From contig NZ_CP108549.1 in the NCBI RefSeq assembly GCF_036010325.1, positions 4,092,001 through 4,156,000 of the forward strand: a stretch of 64,000 nt of DNA. Direction: 5' to 3'. The notes beneath the pieces are model-generated. The model ran no database searches, had not been told where the DNA came from, and was given only the letters and a program-made list of their open reading frames with translations. The DNA comes from Streptomyces sp. NBC_01210. GTDB lineage: Bacteria > Actinomycetota > Actinomycetes > Streptomycetales > Streptomycetaceae. Positions 26,610 to 35,258 of this stretch are shown here, piece after piece. Numbering within the stretch: the stretch's first letter is position 1; each line of letters starts with the position of its first letter. A program made the translations under genes and the position numbers.

Positions 26610-26667
26610 TCTGACACTTCGTCAATTATCCGGACGGGGTCATCGTCATACCTGACGGTTCATCAGA
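26610..26667. promoter_or_regulatory. Two operator copies: 26610-26626 and 26651-26667
   Basis: TCTGACA CTT CGTCAAT and CCTGACG GTT CATCAGA, each matching the yCTGACG-N3-CGTCAGr element with two or three changes, 20-80 bases before the GTG at 26589. Confidence 0.65.
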
Positions 26668-26714
26668 CAAGGGGTGCGGTGACGTGAGTGCGGCTGCCTG
26701 CCAGGGGCGTCGCC

Positions 26715-27128
26715 TCAGCCGAGCAGGGCGTACACGGTGGAGGCCCGCGCGGCGACGTCCTGCGAGCCGTCAGCGGTCATGGTGACGTCCGCGAACGCCA
26801 TGCGCCGGCCGAGCTTGGTGATCCTGACGTCGATCAGGACGTCCGTGCCGGTGATCGCGCGCTGGAAGGTGCTGGACTGCTGGACGGTCGTCATCGGCGC
26901 GAAGCCGCCGAGGGCGGAGGCGACGGCGACGACGGTGGCGGTGTCGGCCGCCGCCATGAGCGCCTGCCCGGAGAGGGCGCCGCCTTCACGGGCGAGGCGA
27001 TCGCTCCAGGGGAGGCGGAGGATGGCATGCCGTTCACCGGCCTCGACGACGGAGAGCCCGAGGTCGAGCACCCAGGGGGCGAAGTTGTCGGCAAGGATCT
27101 TGTCGGCTTGAGCGGGGGTTAGCGTCAT
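26715..27128 (-). CDS. Hotdog-fold (PaaI-type) acyl-CoA thioesterase
   Basis: A 137-residue protein with the PaaI thioesterase pattern: LARE-GGALSGQALMAAADTAT (active-site segment), VQQSSTFQRAI and ADVTMTADG. It hydrolyses acyl- or aryl-CoA thioesters. No operator element is seen upstream; the 588-base gap beyond holds repeats only. Confidence 0.8.
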   Translation of the reverse strand: MTLTPAQADKILADNFAPWVLDLGLSVVEAGERHAILRLPWSDRLAREGGALSGQALMAAADTATVVAVASALGGFAPMTTVQQSSTFQRAITGTDVLIDVRITKLGRRMAFADVTMTADGSQDVAARASTVYALLG

Positions 27129-27169
27129 CCCCTGATAGTGCCGCGCACCGGGTCCTGTGGCGAGCGTGG

Positions 27170-27300
27170 GGCGATTCCCCTATCCCGCCCCTTCCCGAAA
27201 CTGGGGGCTGCGCCCCCAGACCCCCTGCCGGGGGAAGGGGTACGTGGGGGCTGACGCCCCCACGCCCCCAGAAGCGGCAGCTTCGCGCCGCAGAACGACG
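27170..27300. repeat. GC-rich dispersed intergenic repeat, copy 2
   Basis: CCCCGCCCCTTCCCGAAACTGGGGG-type words with the hairpins GGGGGCTGCGCCCCC and GGGGGCTGACGCCCCC, matching copy 1 in part. No coding function. Confidence 0.6.
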
Positions 27301-27337
27301 GGCCCCGGGCCGCTGGGCAACCCCGGCGGTCCGCACC

Positions 27338-27428
27338 CGTCAGTTGCTCGGTCATGTGGTGAGCGTGGGCCGGGGGCGTCAGTTGCCCGGTCATGTGGTT
27401 GAGGTGGTCCGGGGGCGTTGTCGGTTGC
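27338..27428. repeat. 39-bp tandem repeat, about 2.3 copies
   Basis: The word CGTCAGTTGCYCGGTCATGTGG recurs at 27338 and 27377, with a third partial copy from 27416 (CGTTGTCGGTTGC). Nothing suggests a gene; several long frames in both strands of 27125-27716 lack domains and ribosome binding sites. Confidence 0.6.
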
Positions 27429-27716
27429 TTTCCGGTGGGTGGTTTCCACCGGCGGACCGCTGTACCCCCGCGGCGGGCGGTCTTGTCTCGTTCGGGTGGG
27501 GAGGGGCCGTGCAGGGTCGTCCCCACAGGGGATTGGCGGCAAGTCCGGGGTCACGCACCAAGAGCCTGTACGCCGCCGACCCCGAGGAGTCGAGCCCGGA
27601 GGGGCACCGGAGCCCGCACCCGACAAGACCGGACGACCCCGCCGGAGGCAACACGCACCCCGGGCCCGGGCCACAAGCACCCGCACCGCGGGAGGCACCC
27701 CGCACCCCGCCGGAGG
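27429..27716. other. GC-rich stretch without a supported gene
   Basis: Remainder of the gap before the amidohydrolase stop at 27717. Frames are Pro/Arg/Gly-rich noise of the sort seen in all frames of high-GC DNA. Confidence 0.4.
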
Positions 27717-28937
27717 CTACGCGCCCGGCCACAGGCCCTCCGGTGTCAGGCCCAGTAGCTCAATCGCGTTGCCGCGCACTATCCGGTCCACCACATCCGA
27801 CGCCAAGTGGCCCATCTGGCTCTCCCCGACCTCCTTCGACTTCGGCCACGTCGAGTCCGAGTGCGGATAGTCCGTCTCGTACAGCACGTTCCCCACTCCG
27901 ATCGCGTCCAGGTTCTTCAGCCCGAACGCGTCATCGAAGAAGCACCCGTACACATGCTCCGCGAACAGCTCCGACGGCGGCCGCAGCACCTTGTCCGCCA
28001 CCCCGCCCCACCCGCGGTTCTCCGCCCAGACCACATCCGCGCGCTCCAGGATGTACGGGATCCAGCCGATCTGGCCCTCCGCGTACATGATCTTCAGACC
28101 CGGGAAGCGTTCGAACTTGCCGCTCATCAGCCAGTCGACCATCGAGAAGCAGCAGTTGGCGAACGTGATCGTCGACCCGACGGCGGGCGGCGCATCGGCG
28201 GACGTCGACGGCATCCTCGACGACGAGCCGATGTGCATCGCGATCACCGTCCCCGTCTCGTCGCACGCCCGCAGGAACGGGTCCCACTCGTCCGTGTGCA
28301 CCGACGGCAGCCCGAGGTACGGGGGTATCTCCGAGAAGGCCACCGCCCGCACGCCCCGCGCCGCATTGCGCCGGACTTCCTCCGCCGCCAACTCCGCGTC
28401 CCACAGCGGGATCAGGGTCAGCGGAATCAGGCGCCCGCGCGCCTCGGGGCCGCACCACTCCTCCACCATCCAGTCGTTGTACGCCCGCACCCCGAGCAGC
28501 CCCAGTTCGCGGTCCTTCGCCTCGGTGAAGGTCTGGCCGCAGAAGCGCGGGAAGGTCGGGAAGCAGAGCGCCGCCTGGACGTGGTTGACGTCCATGTCGG
28601 CGAGGCGCTCCGGCACGCCGAACGAGCCCGGCCGCATCTGCTCGTACGTGATGACCTCGAGCTTGATCTCGTCGCGGTCGTAGCCGACCGCCGTGTCGAG
28701 GCGGGTCAGCGGCCGGTGCAGATCCTCGTAGACCCACCAGTCGCCGATCGGCCCGTCGTCGCCCTTCGCCCCCATCACCGGGGCGAACCTGCCGCCCAGG
28801 AACGTCATTTCCTTCAGCGGCGCCCTGACGATGCGCGGGCCGATGTCCTGGTACTTCGACGGGAGCCGGTCCCGCCAGACGTTGGGGGGCTCAACCGTGT
28901 GGTCGTCCACCGAGATGATCTTCGGGAAGGTCTCCAT
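27717..28937 (-). CDS. Amidohydrolase-2 family metal-dependent hydrolase/decarboxylase
   Basis: A 406-residue protein of PF04909: KIISVDDHTVEPP at the N-terminus (metal site), further motifs IAMHIGSSS and YETDYPHSDSTWP near the C-terminus (metal-binding Asp and His). Such enzymes act as hydrolases or non-oxidative decarboxylases on ring or acyl compounds. ATG 28937 and GTG 28946 both lack a ribosome binding site, and the operator lies only about 20 bases upstream, so a leaderless message is likely. Confidence 0.82.
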   Translation of the reverse strand: METFPKIISVDDHTVEPPNVWRDRLPSKYQDIGPRIVRAPLKEMTFLGGRFAPVMGAKGDDGPIGDWWVYEDLHRPLTRLDTAVGYDRDEIKLEVITYEQMRPGSFGVPERLADMDVNHVQAALCFPTFPRFCGQTFTEAKDRELGLLGVRAYNDWMVEEWCGPEARGRLIPLTLIPLWDAELAAEEVRRNAARGVRAVAFSEIPPYLGLPSVHTDEWDPFLRACDETGTVIAMHIGSSSRMPSTSADAPPAVGSTITFANCCFSMVDWLMSGKFERFPGLKIMYAEGQIGWIPYILERADVVWAENRGWGGVADKVLRPPSELFAEHVYGCFFDDAFGLKNLDAIGVGNVLYETDYPHSDSTWPKSKEVGESQMGHLASDVVDRIVRGNAIELLGLTPEGLWPGA

Positions 28938-28957
28938 GCGCCCCACGGTAGCGTCAA

Positions 28958-28974
28958 TCTGACGAGTCGTCAGC
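28958..28974. promoter_or_regulatory. Operator copy TCTGACG AGT CGTCAGC
   Basis: A 6-bp-perfect inverted repeat immediately before the amidohydrolase gene. Confidence 0.7.
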
Positions 28975-29033
28975 TATCGGGACGGCACGGAAAACCTCCC
29001 GGAAGAGCGTCCGCGGTTCACTATAAACCCCGT

Positions 29034-29052
29034 CTATACATCGTATGTATAG
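29034..29052. promoter_or_regulatory. Palindrome CTATACAT-CGT-ATGTATAG
   Basis: A perfect 8-bp inverted repeat, AT-rich, in the divergent gap between the amidohydrolase and the deacetylase, about 80 bases before the latter's start. It includes a -10-like TATAGT (29048-29053). The shape differs from the regulon element, so another repressor probably acts here. Confidence 0.6.
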
Positions 29053-29130
29053 TGCGATGACGTGCGCGGCCGGTCAACGGCAGAGCGCCGTATTCCGTGT
29101 GCCCGCCATCCACCGAGGGGGATATTCGCC

Positions 29131-29898
29131 ATGCCCGGAAAAAGGACGAAAGCGAAGGTCACCGCCGCCGCGCTCGCAGTCGCCACCCTGGCGCTGACGC
29201 TCGGCGGCTGTTCGATGGAAACCACCTCACCGGGCGCCGCCAGGAATCACGCGCCCGCCGACGCCAAGCCGCTGTCCGCCGGGGGCGTCGACTGCGGAAA
29301 GGCCACGTGCATAGCCCTGACCTTCGACGCCGGGCCCGGCAAGGACACGGCCCGACTCCTCGACACCCTGAAGGAGAAGAAGGTTCACGCAACCTTCTTC
29401 CTGCTCGGCAAGAACCATGTGCTCAAGCACCCCGACCTCGTACGCCGAATAGCCGACGAGGGTCATGAGGTGGCCAATCACACCTGGTCGCACCGCCGGC
29501 TCGACGAACTGAGCGCCGACGAGATACGCGGAGAGCTGTCCCGTACACAGGAGGCCATCGCCAGGATCACCGGTCGCAGGCCCACTCTGATGCGCCCGCC
29601 GCAGGGCCGTATCAACGACGACGTCACCAAGGTCAGCCGGGAGCTCGGCCTCGCCCAGATCCTGTGGAGCGCCACCGCCAAGGACTTCTCCACCACCGAC
29701 TCCGAGCTCATCAAGAACCGGATACTCGACCAGGCGGGGCGCGACGGCATCATCCTGCTGCACGACATCTACGACGGAACCGTGCCCGCCGTGCCCGGCA
29801 TCATCGACGAACTGAAGAGGCGCGGCTACACCTTCGTCACCGTGCCCGAGCTGCTCGCGCCCGGCAAGGCCAACCCGGGAGAGGTGTACCGCCCGTGA
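29131..29898 (+). CDS. Lipoprotein polysaccharide deacetylase (NodB-like, carbohydrate esterase 4)
   Basis: A 255-residue lipoprotein with lipobox LGGC at residues about 27-30. NodB motifs are seen as TFDAGPGKDT (normally TFDDGP; the second Asp is Ala here, as in some active members), HEVANHTWSH (metal His pair), RPPQGRIN, ATAKDFSTTD and LLHDIYDGTV. It removes N-acetyl groups from peptidoglycan or another amino-sugar polymer at the cell surface. GAGGGGG nine bases upstream of 29131. Confidence 0.88.
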   Translation: MPGKRTKAKVTAAALAVATLALTLGGCSMETTSPGAARNHAPADAKPLSAGGVDCGKATCIALTFDAGPGKDTARLLDTLKEKKVHATFFLLGKNHVLKHPDLVRRIADEGHEVANHTWSHRRLDELSADEIRGELSRTQEAIARITGRRPTLMRPPQGRINDDVTKVSRELGLAQILWSATAKDFSTTDSELIKNRILDQAGRDGIILLHDIYDGTVPAVPGIIDELKRRGYTFVTVPELLAPGKANPGEVYRP

Positions 29899-30063
29899 CG
29901 CGAGCTTCCGGCAGAGATCACGGACGGAGATCGGCAACAGAGGGTTAGCGCACAAGCAGACGCGGGCAGGGGCGATGTGGAGGTGCCCCGCTGCTGACGG
30001 GGCCACCATGAACAGGGCAGACTGTCGAGGGCGATTCCGGCAGTACGGGGGCAGGGAGCAGCT

Positions 30064-33009
30064 ATGGACCGTGACAGCGGGCCACGCGTACCGGAGCAGC
30101 GTACTCCGATGCAGAGCAGCATCATTGACCTGCGCTTCAGCGTGCTCGGCCCGGTGCGTGCCTGGCGCGGCGGGGAGGCTCTGCCGTCCGGTTCGCCGCA
30201 GCAGCGCGCCCTGCTGGCCGCGCTGTTGCTGCGCGACGGCCGCACCGCGACCGCTTCCGAGCTGATCGACGCGATCTGGGGCGAGGACCCTCCTTCGCAG
30301 GCGCTCGCGGCGGTACGGACGTACGCCTCGCGCCTGCGCAAGGTGCTGTCCGCGGACGCGCTGGTCAGCGAGTCGGGCGGCTATGCGATACGGGTCAGGG
30401 GCGACGCCCTCGACCTCGCGGTGGCACAGGAGTTGGCGGCGGAGGCGGACAAGGCGCGCGCGGCCGGGGACCGCAACCAGGCCCGCGCACTGGTGGACAA
30501 GTCGCTGGGCCTGTGGGACGGCGAGCCGCTGGCCAATGTGCCGGGGCCGTACGCCGAGAACCAGCGGGCCCGGCTGGAGGAGTGGCGGCTCCAGCTCCTC
30601 GAGACCCGGCTCGACCTCTGCCTGGAGGTCGGCGCCCATGCGGAGGCGGTGTCGGAGCTGACCGCGCTCACCGCGGCGCACCCGCTGCGGGAGCGGCTGC
30701 GCGAGCTGCTGATGCTGGCGCTGTACCGCAGCGGACGCCAGGCCGAGGCGCTGGCCGTGTACGCCGACACCCGCCGGCTGCTCGCCGAGGAACTGGGCGT
30801 CGACCCGCGCCCGGAGCTCGCCAAGCTCCAGCAGCGCATTCTGCAGGCCGACGCGGAACTGGCCCGGCCGAGCGAGGAGCCGACCCGGGCCCCGCAAGTC
30901 GCCCGGCCCGCGCAACTCCCCGCCACAGTCCCGGACTTCACCGGACGTGCCTCCTTCGTACGCGAACTGGGCGACCAGCTGGCCACCGCCGAAGGCTCCG
31001 TCATGGCGGTCTCGGCGCTCGCGGGCATAGGCGGCGTCGGCAAGACGACTCTCGCGGTCCATGTGGCCCACGAGGCCCGGCCGCACTTCCCGGACGGCCA
31101 GCTGTACGTCGACCTGCAGGGCGCGGGCAATCGCGCCGCCGATCCGGAGACGGTCCTGGGCGCGTTCCTACGGGCCCTCGGCACCGCGGACTCCGCCATT
31201 CCGGACTCGCTGGACGAGCGGGCCGCGCTCTACCGCTCGACGCTGGACGACCTGCGCGTCCTGGTCCTCCTCGACAACGCGCGGGACGCCGCCCAGATCC
31301 GTCCGCTGCTGCCGGGCACGGCGGGCTGCGCGGCGCTGGTCACCAGCCGGGTCCGGATGGTGGACCTGGCCGGGGCGCACCTCGTCGACCTGGATGTGAT
31401 GTCGCCGGAGGAGGCCCTGCAGCTCTTCACCAAGATCGTGGGCGAGGAGCGGGTCACCTCCGAGCGTGAGGCGGCGCTCGATGTGGTCGCCGCGTGCGGG
31501 TTCCTGCCGCTCGCGATCCGTATCGCGGCCTCGCGCCTCTCGGCCCGCCGTACCTGGACGGTCTCGGTGCTGGCCGCGAAACTCGCCGACGAACGCCGCC
31601 GCCTGGACGAACTGCAGGCGGGCGACCTCGCGGTCAAGGCCACCTTCGAACTGGGCTACGGCCAGCTGGAGCCGGCCCAGGCCCGCGCCTTCCGCCTCCT
31701 CGGCCTCGCCGACGGACCGGACATCTCGCTCGCCGCGGCCGCGGCTGTGCTCAACCTCCCGCCCCAGGTGACGGAAGACCTGCTGGAGGCTCTCGTCGAC
31801 ACCTCGCTGCTGGAGTCGGCGGCGCCGGGCAGGTACCGCTACCACGACCTCGTAAGGCTCTACGCGCGTGCATGCGCCGAGCGGGATGAAGAGCCGCCCG
31901 AGGAGCGGGAGTCGGCGCTGTCCCGGCTGCTGGACTTCTATCTGTCGACGGCGGCACGGGTGTTCGCGATAGAGCGTCCGGGCGACCGGCTGGTGGGCCA
32001 CCTGGAGCGTACGGAGTACGAGGGCCTGGTCTTCACCAACGGGCACGACGCGCAGGACTGGCTGTACGCGGAGGCGAACTGTCTGCTTGCGAGCGCACGA
32101 CAGGCATCGAGCGGTAAGCGGCTGCGCCTCGCCGTGGACCTGCTGTGGGCGGCACAGGATCTGGCGGAGTCCGGCGCCAACTCCAAGCTGTACGAGACCG
32201 TGGCCCTTTCGGCACTCGACTCGGCCCGTGCCGCCGGCGACGTCCGTACCGAAGCGCGGGCGCGGACCTCGCTGACCAACGTGCACATGGTGGCAGGCCG
32301 TTACGAGGAAGCCGACGAGGAGGCCAAGCAGGCTGCGGTCCTCGCGAAGTCCGCCCAGGACCCCGCTCCGGTCTACTGGTCGGACAACGACCGCGGCATC
32401 ATCGCCTTCAACCAGGGGCGGCACGCCGAGGCCGAGGAGCACCTTCGCCGGGCGACGGAGGGTTCCCGTGCCGACGAGAACCGCCCGGGCGAGGCCAGCG
32501 CCCTGTGCAATCTCTCGCGCATCCACCTGTCCATGGGCCGTACCTCGCAAGCCATCATGCTCGCCGAGCAAGGGGTCGAGATCTACGACCGCATCGGGCA
32601 CACCCTGCGGCTGGCCAATGCCCGCTACGCCCTGGGGGTCGCGCTCACCCATGCGGGACGCCACACCGAGGCGTTGGAGGAGCTCCTCGAAGCGCTGGAG
32701 AGGTTCGAGACGAACCGGCAGCGTCTGTGGGAGGGGACGACACACTTCCGTATCGCCCAGGCGCACCTCACGGCCCGCCGCCCCGCACAAGCCGCCCAGC
32801 ATGCCGAGCAGGCGCTCGCCATCGGCTGCATCGGCGGCGACCGTACCCGGGGCAACGTACTGATTACGCTGGGCAGGGCGCTGGACAGCCTCGGCCAAGC
32901 GGACCGCGCGCGTGCCTGCTGGCGCGAGGCATTGTCCCTCCACGAGCAGTCGGGTGCCGCGGAAGTGGAGGAAGTACGCGGGCTTCTTGCCCCTCTCAGC
33001 GCAGCGTGA
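30064..33009 (+). CDS. afsR: AfsR: SARP-type global regulator with NB-ARC and TPR domains
   Basis: A 981-residue protein. Winged-helix trans_reg_C (about 24-112), bacterial transcriptional activation domain (about 118-262), NB-ARC ATPase with Walker A GIGGVGKTT (321-329) and Walker B VLVLLDN, and C-terminal TPR-like repeats (about 700-970). Length, the PRVPEQ N-terminus and the following afsS gene identify it as AfsR, the pleiotropic activator of secondary metabolism that is phosphorylated by AfsK and turns on afsS. GGGAG precedes the ATG at 30064; an internal ATG at 30109 is less likely. Confidence 0.9.
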   Translation: MDRDSGPRVPEQRTPMQSSIIDLRFSVLGPVRAWRGGEALPSGSPQQRALLAALLLRDGRTATASELIDAIWGEDPPSQALAAVRTYASRLRKVLSADALVSESGGYAIRVRGDALDLAVAQELAAEADKARAAGDRNQARALVDKSLGLWDGEPLANVPGPYAENQRARLEEWRLQLLETRLDLCLEVGAHAEAVSELTALTAAHPLRERLRELLMLALYRSGRQAEALAVYADTRRLLAEELGVDPRPELAKLQQRILQADAELARPSEEPTRAPQVARPAQLPATVPDFTGRASFVRELGDQLATAEGSVMAVSALAGIGGVGKTTLAVHVAHEARPHFPDGQLYVDLQGAGNRAADPETVLGAFLRALGTADSAIPDSLDERAALYRSTLDDLRVLVLLDNARDAAQIRPLLPGTAGCAALVTSRVRMVDLAGAHLVDLDVMSPEEALQLFTKIVGEERVTSEREAALDVVAACGFLPLAIRIAASRLSARRTWTVSVLAAKLADERRRLDELQAGDLAVKATFELGYGQLEPAQARAFRLLGLADGPDISLAAAAAVLNLPPQVTEDLLEALVDTSLLESAAPGRYRYHDLVRLYARACAERDEEPPEERESALSRLLDFYLSTAARVFAIERPGDRLVGHLERTEYEGLVFTNGHDAQDWLYAEANCLLASARQASSGKRLRLAVDLLWAAQDLAESGANSKLYETVALSALDSARAAGDVRTEARARTSLTNVHMVAGRYEEADEEAKQAAVLAKSAQDPAPVYWSDNDRGIIAFNQGRHAEAEEHLRRATEGSRADENRPGEASALCNLSRIHLSMGRTSQAIMLAEQGVEIYDRIGHTLRLANARYALGVALTHAGRHTEALEELLEALERFETNRQRLWEGTTHFRIAQAHLTARRPAQAAQHAEQALAIGCIGGDRTRGNVLITLGRALDSLGQADRARACWREALSLHEQSGAAEVEEVRGLLAPLSAA

Positions 33010-33025
33010 GGGCCCCCCGCCAGGG

Positions 33026-33043
33026 CGTTCATTGAACGTTTAT
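33026..33043 (+). promoter_or_regulatory. AfsR/PhoP-type direct repeat in the afsS promoter
   Basis: CGTTCAT (33026-33032) and CGTTTAT (33037-33043) form a direct repeat with 11-bp period, the spacing used by SARP activators, some 180 bases upstream of afsS. In S. coelicolor AfsR and PhoP compete for such a repeat at afsS; here the assignment is inferred from position and spacing. Confidence 0.65.
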
Positions 33044-33224
33044 GCTCATCCGACATGCTCAGTGCATTCGATCCGTCGCGTCGGGGGGCAGGCGGATCCT
33101 GGGACCTACACCTCCGCGTGGGGGCGAGCGGTCCCCCTGGCCTTCTGTCCGGCGACCCTCGGGGGAGCCTCCGGGCAGAAGGCCACCTTCGGTAACGTCG
33201 GGCAATCCCATGGGGGACAGAAAG

Positions 33225-33494
33225 ATGAGCAACACCGAGAAGAAGCCGGAAGAGATCACCACACTGGGCGACCACCACACGCCGGCCCCGCCGCAGGGCG
33301 CCGCCATCGTGCAGGGTGACCACCACACGCCCGCACCGCCGAAGGACACCGCCACCACGATGGGCGACCACCACACTCCGGTCCCGCCCGCGGACGGCGT
33401 CACGACGCTGGGCGACCACCACACGCCGGCCCCGCCCGTGGACGGCATCACCACGATGGGCGACCACCACACGCCGGCCCCGCCCAAGATCTGA
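33225..33494 (+). CDS. afsS: AfsS (sigma-like) small regulatory protein with five tandem repeats
   Basis: An 89-residue protein directly downstream of afsR. GDHHTP starts at residues 15, 31, 47, 63 and 79: five copies with an exact 16-residue (48-base) period, each followed by APP or VPP. AfsS of S. coelicolor (about 63 residues) has fewer copies of a T-x2-DHMP-x2-PA repeat; here DHM is DHH. AfsS is switched on by AfsR and raises antibiotic production by an unknown mechanism. GGGGGAC precedes ATG 33225; a strong hairpin follows. Confidence 0.87.
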   Translation: MSNTEKKPEEITTLGDHHTPAPPQGAAIVQGDHHTPAPPKDTATTMGDHHTPVPPADGVTTLGDHHTPAPPVDGITTMGDHHTPAPPKI

Positions 33495-33516
33495 CCCGAA
33501 CTTCACTGAACGGGGT

Positions 33517-33555
33517 GCGGCCGCGGCGGCGCGGAGGGGGAGCCGCCGCGGCCGC
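33517..33555. terminator. 14-bp perfect hairpin after afsS
   Basis: GCGGCCGCGGCGGC (33517-33530) pairs with GCCGCCGCGGCCGC (33542-33555) around an 11-base loop; it lies between the convergent afsS and acyl-CoA ligase genes. Confidence 0.75.
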
Positions 33556-33600
33556 GGCATGTCCGGTGCCCGGCCGCCGAGGTGCTCGCCGGCCGGACGG

Positions 33601-35163
33601 TCAGACGCGCTCGCGCGACCGCAGTTCCGTCTTCAGCACCTTCCCGCTCGCGTTCCTGGGCAGCTCGCTCACGAACTCGACCTCCCTCGGCACCTTGTAG
33701 TTCGCCATCTCCCGTCGCGACCAGGCGATGAGATCGTCCGCCGTCAGCGTCGAGTCCCTGCGCCGTACCGCGTACGCCTTGCCCACCTCGCCCAGCCGCG
33801 GGTCGGGTACGCCGATCACCGCGACATCCGCGATATCTGGGTGCAGGCCGAGTAGTTGCTCGATCTCCGCCGGATACGCGTTGAAGCCGCCGACGATGAA
33901 CATGTCCTTGATCCGGTCGGTGATACGGAGATTGCCCGCATCGTCCAGGACGCCGACGTCGCCCGTGCGCAGCCAGCCGTCCTCAGTGATCGCCTTCGCC
34001 GTCTCCTCCGGGTCCTCGAAGTAGCCCTGCATCACATGGTGTCCACGCACCAGCACCTCGCCCGGTTCACCGGTGCCGGCCAGCACGCGGACCTCTGTGC
34101 CGGGGATCGCGCGGCCCGAGGTGGACGCGATCGTCTCCGGGGCGTCGCCGCGGCGGCACATGGTGACGATGCCGCTCGCCTCGGAGAGGCCGTACGCCGT
34201 GAGGACCGTGGCGATCCGCAGCTCACTGCGCAGCCGCTCGACCAGCTGGAGCGGCACGACCGCCGCGCCGGTGACGACGAGCCGCAGGGCGCTGAGGTCG
34301 TGCTGGTCGCGGGCCGGGTGGTCGAGCAGGGACTGGTGGAGGGTCGGGGGGCCAGGCAGTACGGAGATGCGTTCGGAGGCGATATTGGCCAGGACCGTGT
34401 CCACGTTGAAGACCGGCTGCGGGACCATCGTCGCGCCCCGCGTCAGGCAGGCGATGATGCCCGCTTTGTAGCCGAAGGTATGGAAGAACGGGTTCACGAT
34501 CAGATAGCGGTCGCCTTCGCGCAGCCCGGCGAGATCGCTCCAGACGTCGTAGCAGCGCAGCGTCTGCGCATGAGTGATGACGGCACCCTTGGGCCGGCCC
34601 GTGGTACCCGAGGTGAAGATGATGTCGGAAGGCGCGGACGGGTCGATCGCGTCGGCGCGGGCACGGACGTCCGCGGCGGATATGGCGTCGCCGCCCGCCA
34701 GGAAGTCCTTCCAGTCACGGAAGTCCTCGGGTGCGCTGTCCGCCAGTACCACCACCTGCTCAAGATGTGGCAGGTCCACCTCCGCGCGGCGCAGGGACGC
34801 GACGTAGGACGTGCCCAGGAACGTGCCGGTGATGAAGAGGAGTTTGGCGCGGCTGCGCTGGAGGACGTACGCCGCCTCGCCGCCCTTGAAGCGGGTGTTG
34901 AGCGGCACCAGCACCGCACCGGCCGTCACCGCGCCGAGTGCCGAGACGATCCAGTCGAGCGTGTTGGGCGCCCAGACCGCGACCCGGTCGCCCGGCTCGA
35001 CGCCGGACGCCATGCAGGCGGCGGCGGCACGCTCGACGCGCTCGCCCAGTTCGGCGTACGAGACCCTGACGCGGCCCTCGACGACGGCCTCCCGCTCCCC
35101 GTACCGTTCGGCAGCGCTCCGTACCAGCCTCGGGATGCTGCCCCACTCCAGGTCGCCGCGCAT
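33601..35163 (-). CDS. AMP-forming acyl-CoA ligase
   Basis: A 520-residue ANL-superfamily enzyme: P-loop-like FTSGTTGRPKGAV, the A5 motif YGLSEASG, WLRTGDVG, and the C-terminal hinge and catalytic Lys region in NASGKVLKTELR. It activates a fatty or other carboxylic acid to its CoA thioester, the entry step for the beta-oxidation enzymes around it. Start at 35163 preferred for GGGAGG seven bases upstream. Divergent from the thiolase operon, sharing two operator copies. Confidence 0.9.
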   Translation of the reverse strand: MRGDLEWGSIPRLVRSAAERYGEREAVVEGRVRVSYAELGERVERAAAACMASGVEPGDRVAVWAPNTLDWIVSALGAVTAGAVLVPLNTRFKGGEAAYVLQRSRAKLLFITGTFLGTSYVASLRRAEVDLPHLEQVVVLADSAPEDFRDWKDFLAGGDAISAADVRARADAIDPSAPSDIIFTSGTTGRPKGAVITHAQTLRCYDVWSDLAGLREGDRYLIVNPFFHTFGYKAGIIACLTRGATMVPQPVFNVDTVLANIASERISVLPGPPTLHQSLLDHPARDQHDLSALRLVVTGAAVVPLQLVERLRSELRIATVLTAYGLSEASGIVTMCRRGDAPETIASTSGRAIPGTEVRVLAGTGEPGEVLVRGHHVMQGYFEDPEETAKAITEDGWLRTGDVGVLDDAGNLRITDRIKDMFIVGGFNAYPAEIEQLLGLHPDIADVAVIGVPDPRLGEVGKAYAVRRRDSTLTADDLIAWSRREMANYKVPREVEFVSELPRNASGKVLKTELRSRERV

Positions 35164-35185
35164 CGCAAGCCCTCCCACCGCAGTT

Positions 35186-35229
35186 GCTGACTATCCGTCA
35201 GATTAGCTGTAGCCTGACGCGCTGTCAGC
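35186..35229. promoter_or_regulatory. Two operator copies: 35186-35202 and 35213-35229
   Basis: GCTGACT ATC CGTCAGA and CCTGACG CGC TGTCAGC, 27 bases centre to centre, in the 95-base gap between the divergent acyl-CoA ligase and thiolase genes, so both directions could be controlled. Confidence 0.75.
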
Positions 35230-35258
35230 AGGGAGAACGATCGCGGAGGTGGCGCACC

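Noticed and set aside
27125..27758. Several overlapping frames of 100-170 residues on both strands
   Set aside because: They have Pro/Arg/Gly-rich composition, no domains, no ribosome binding sites, and lie in a repeat-rich gap.
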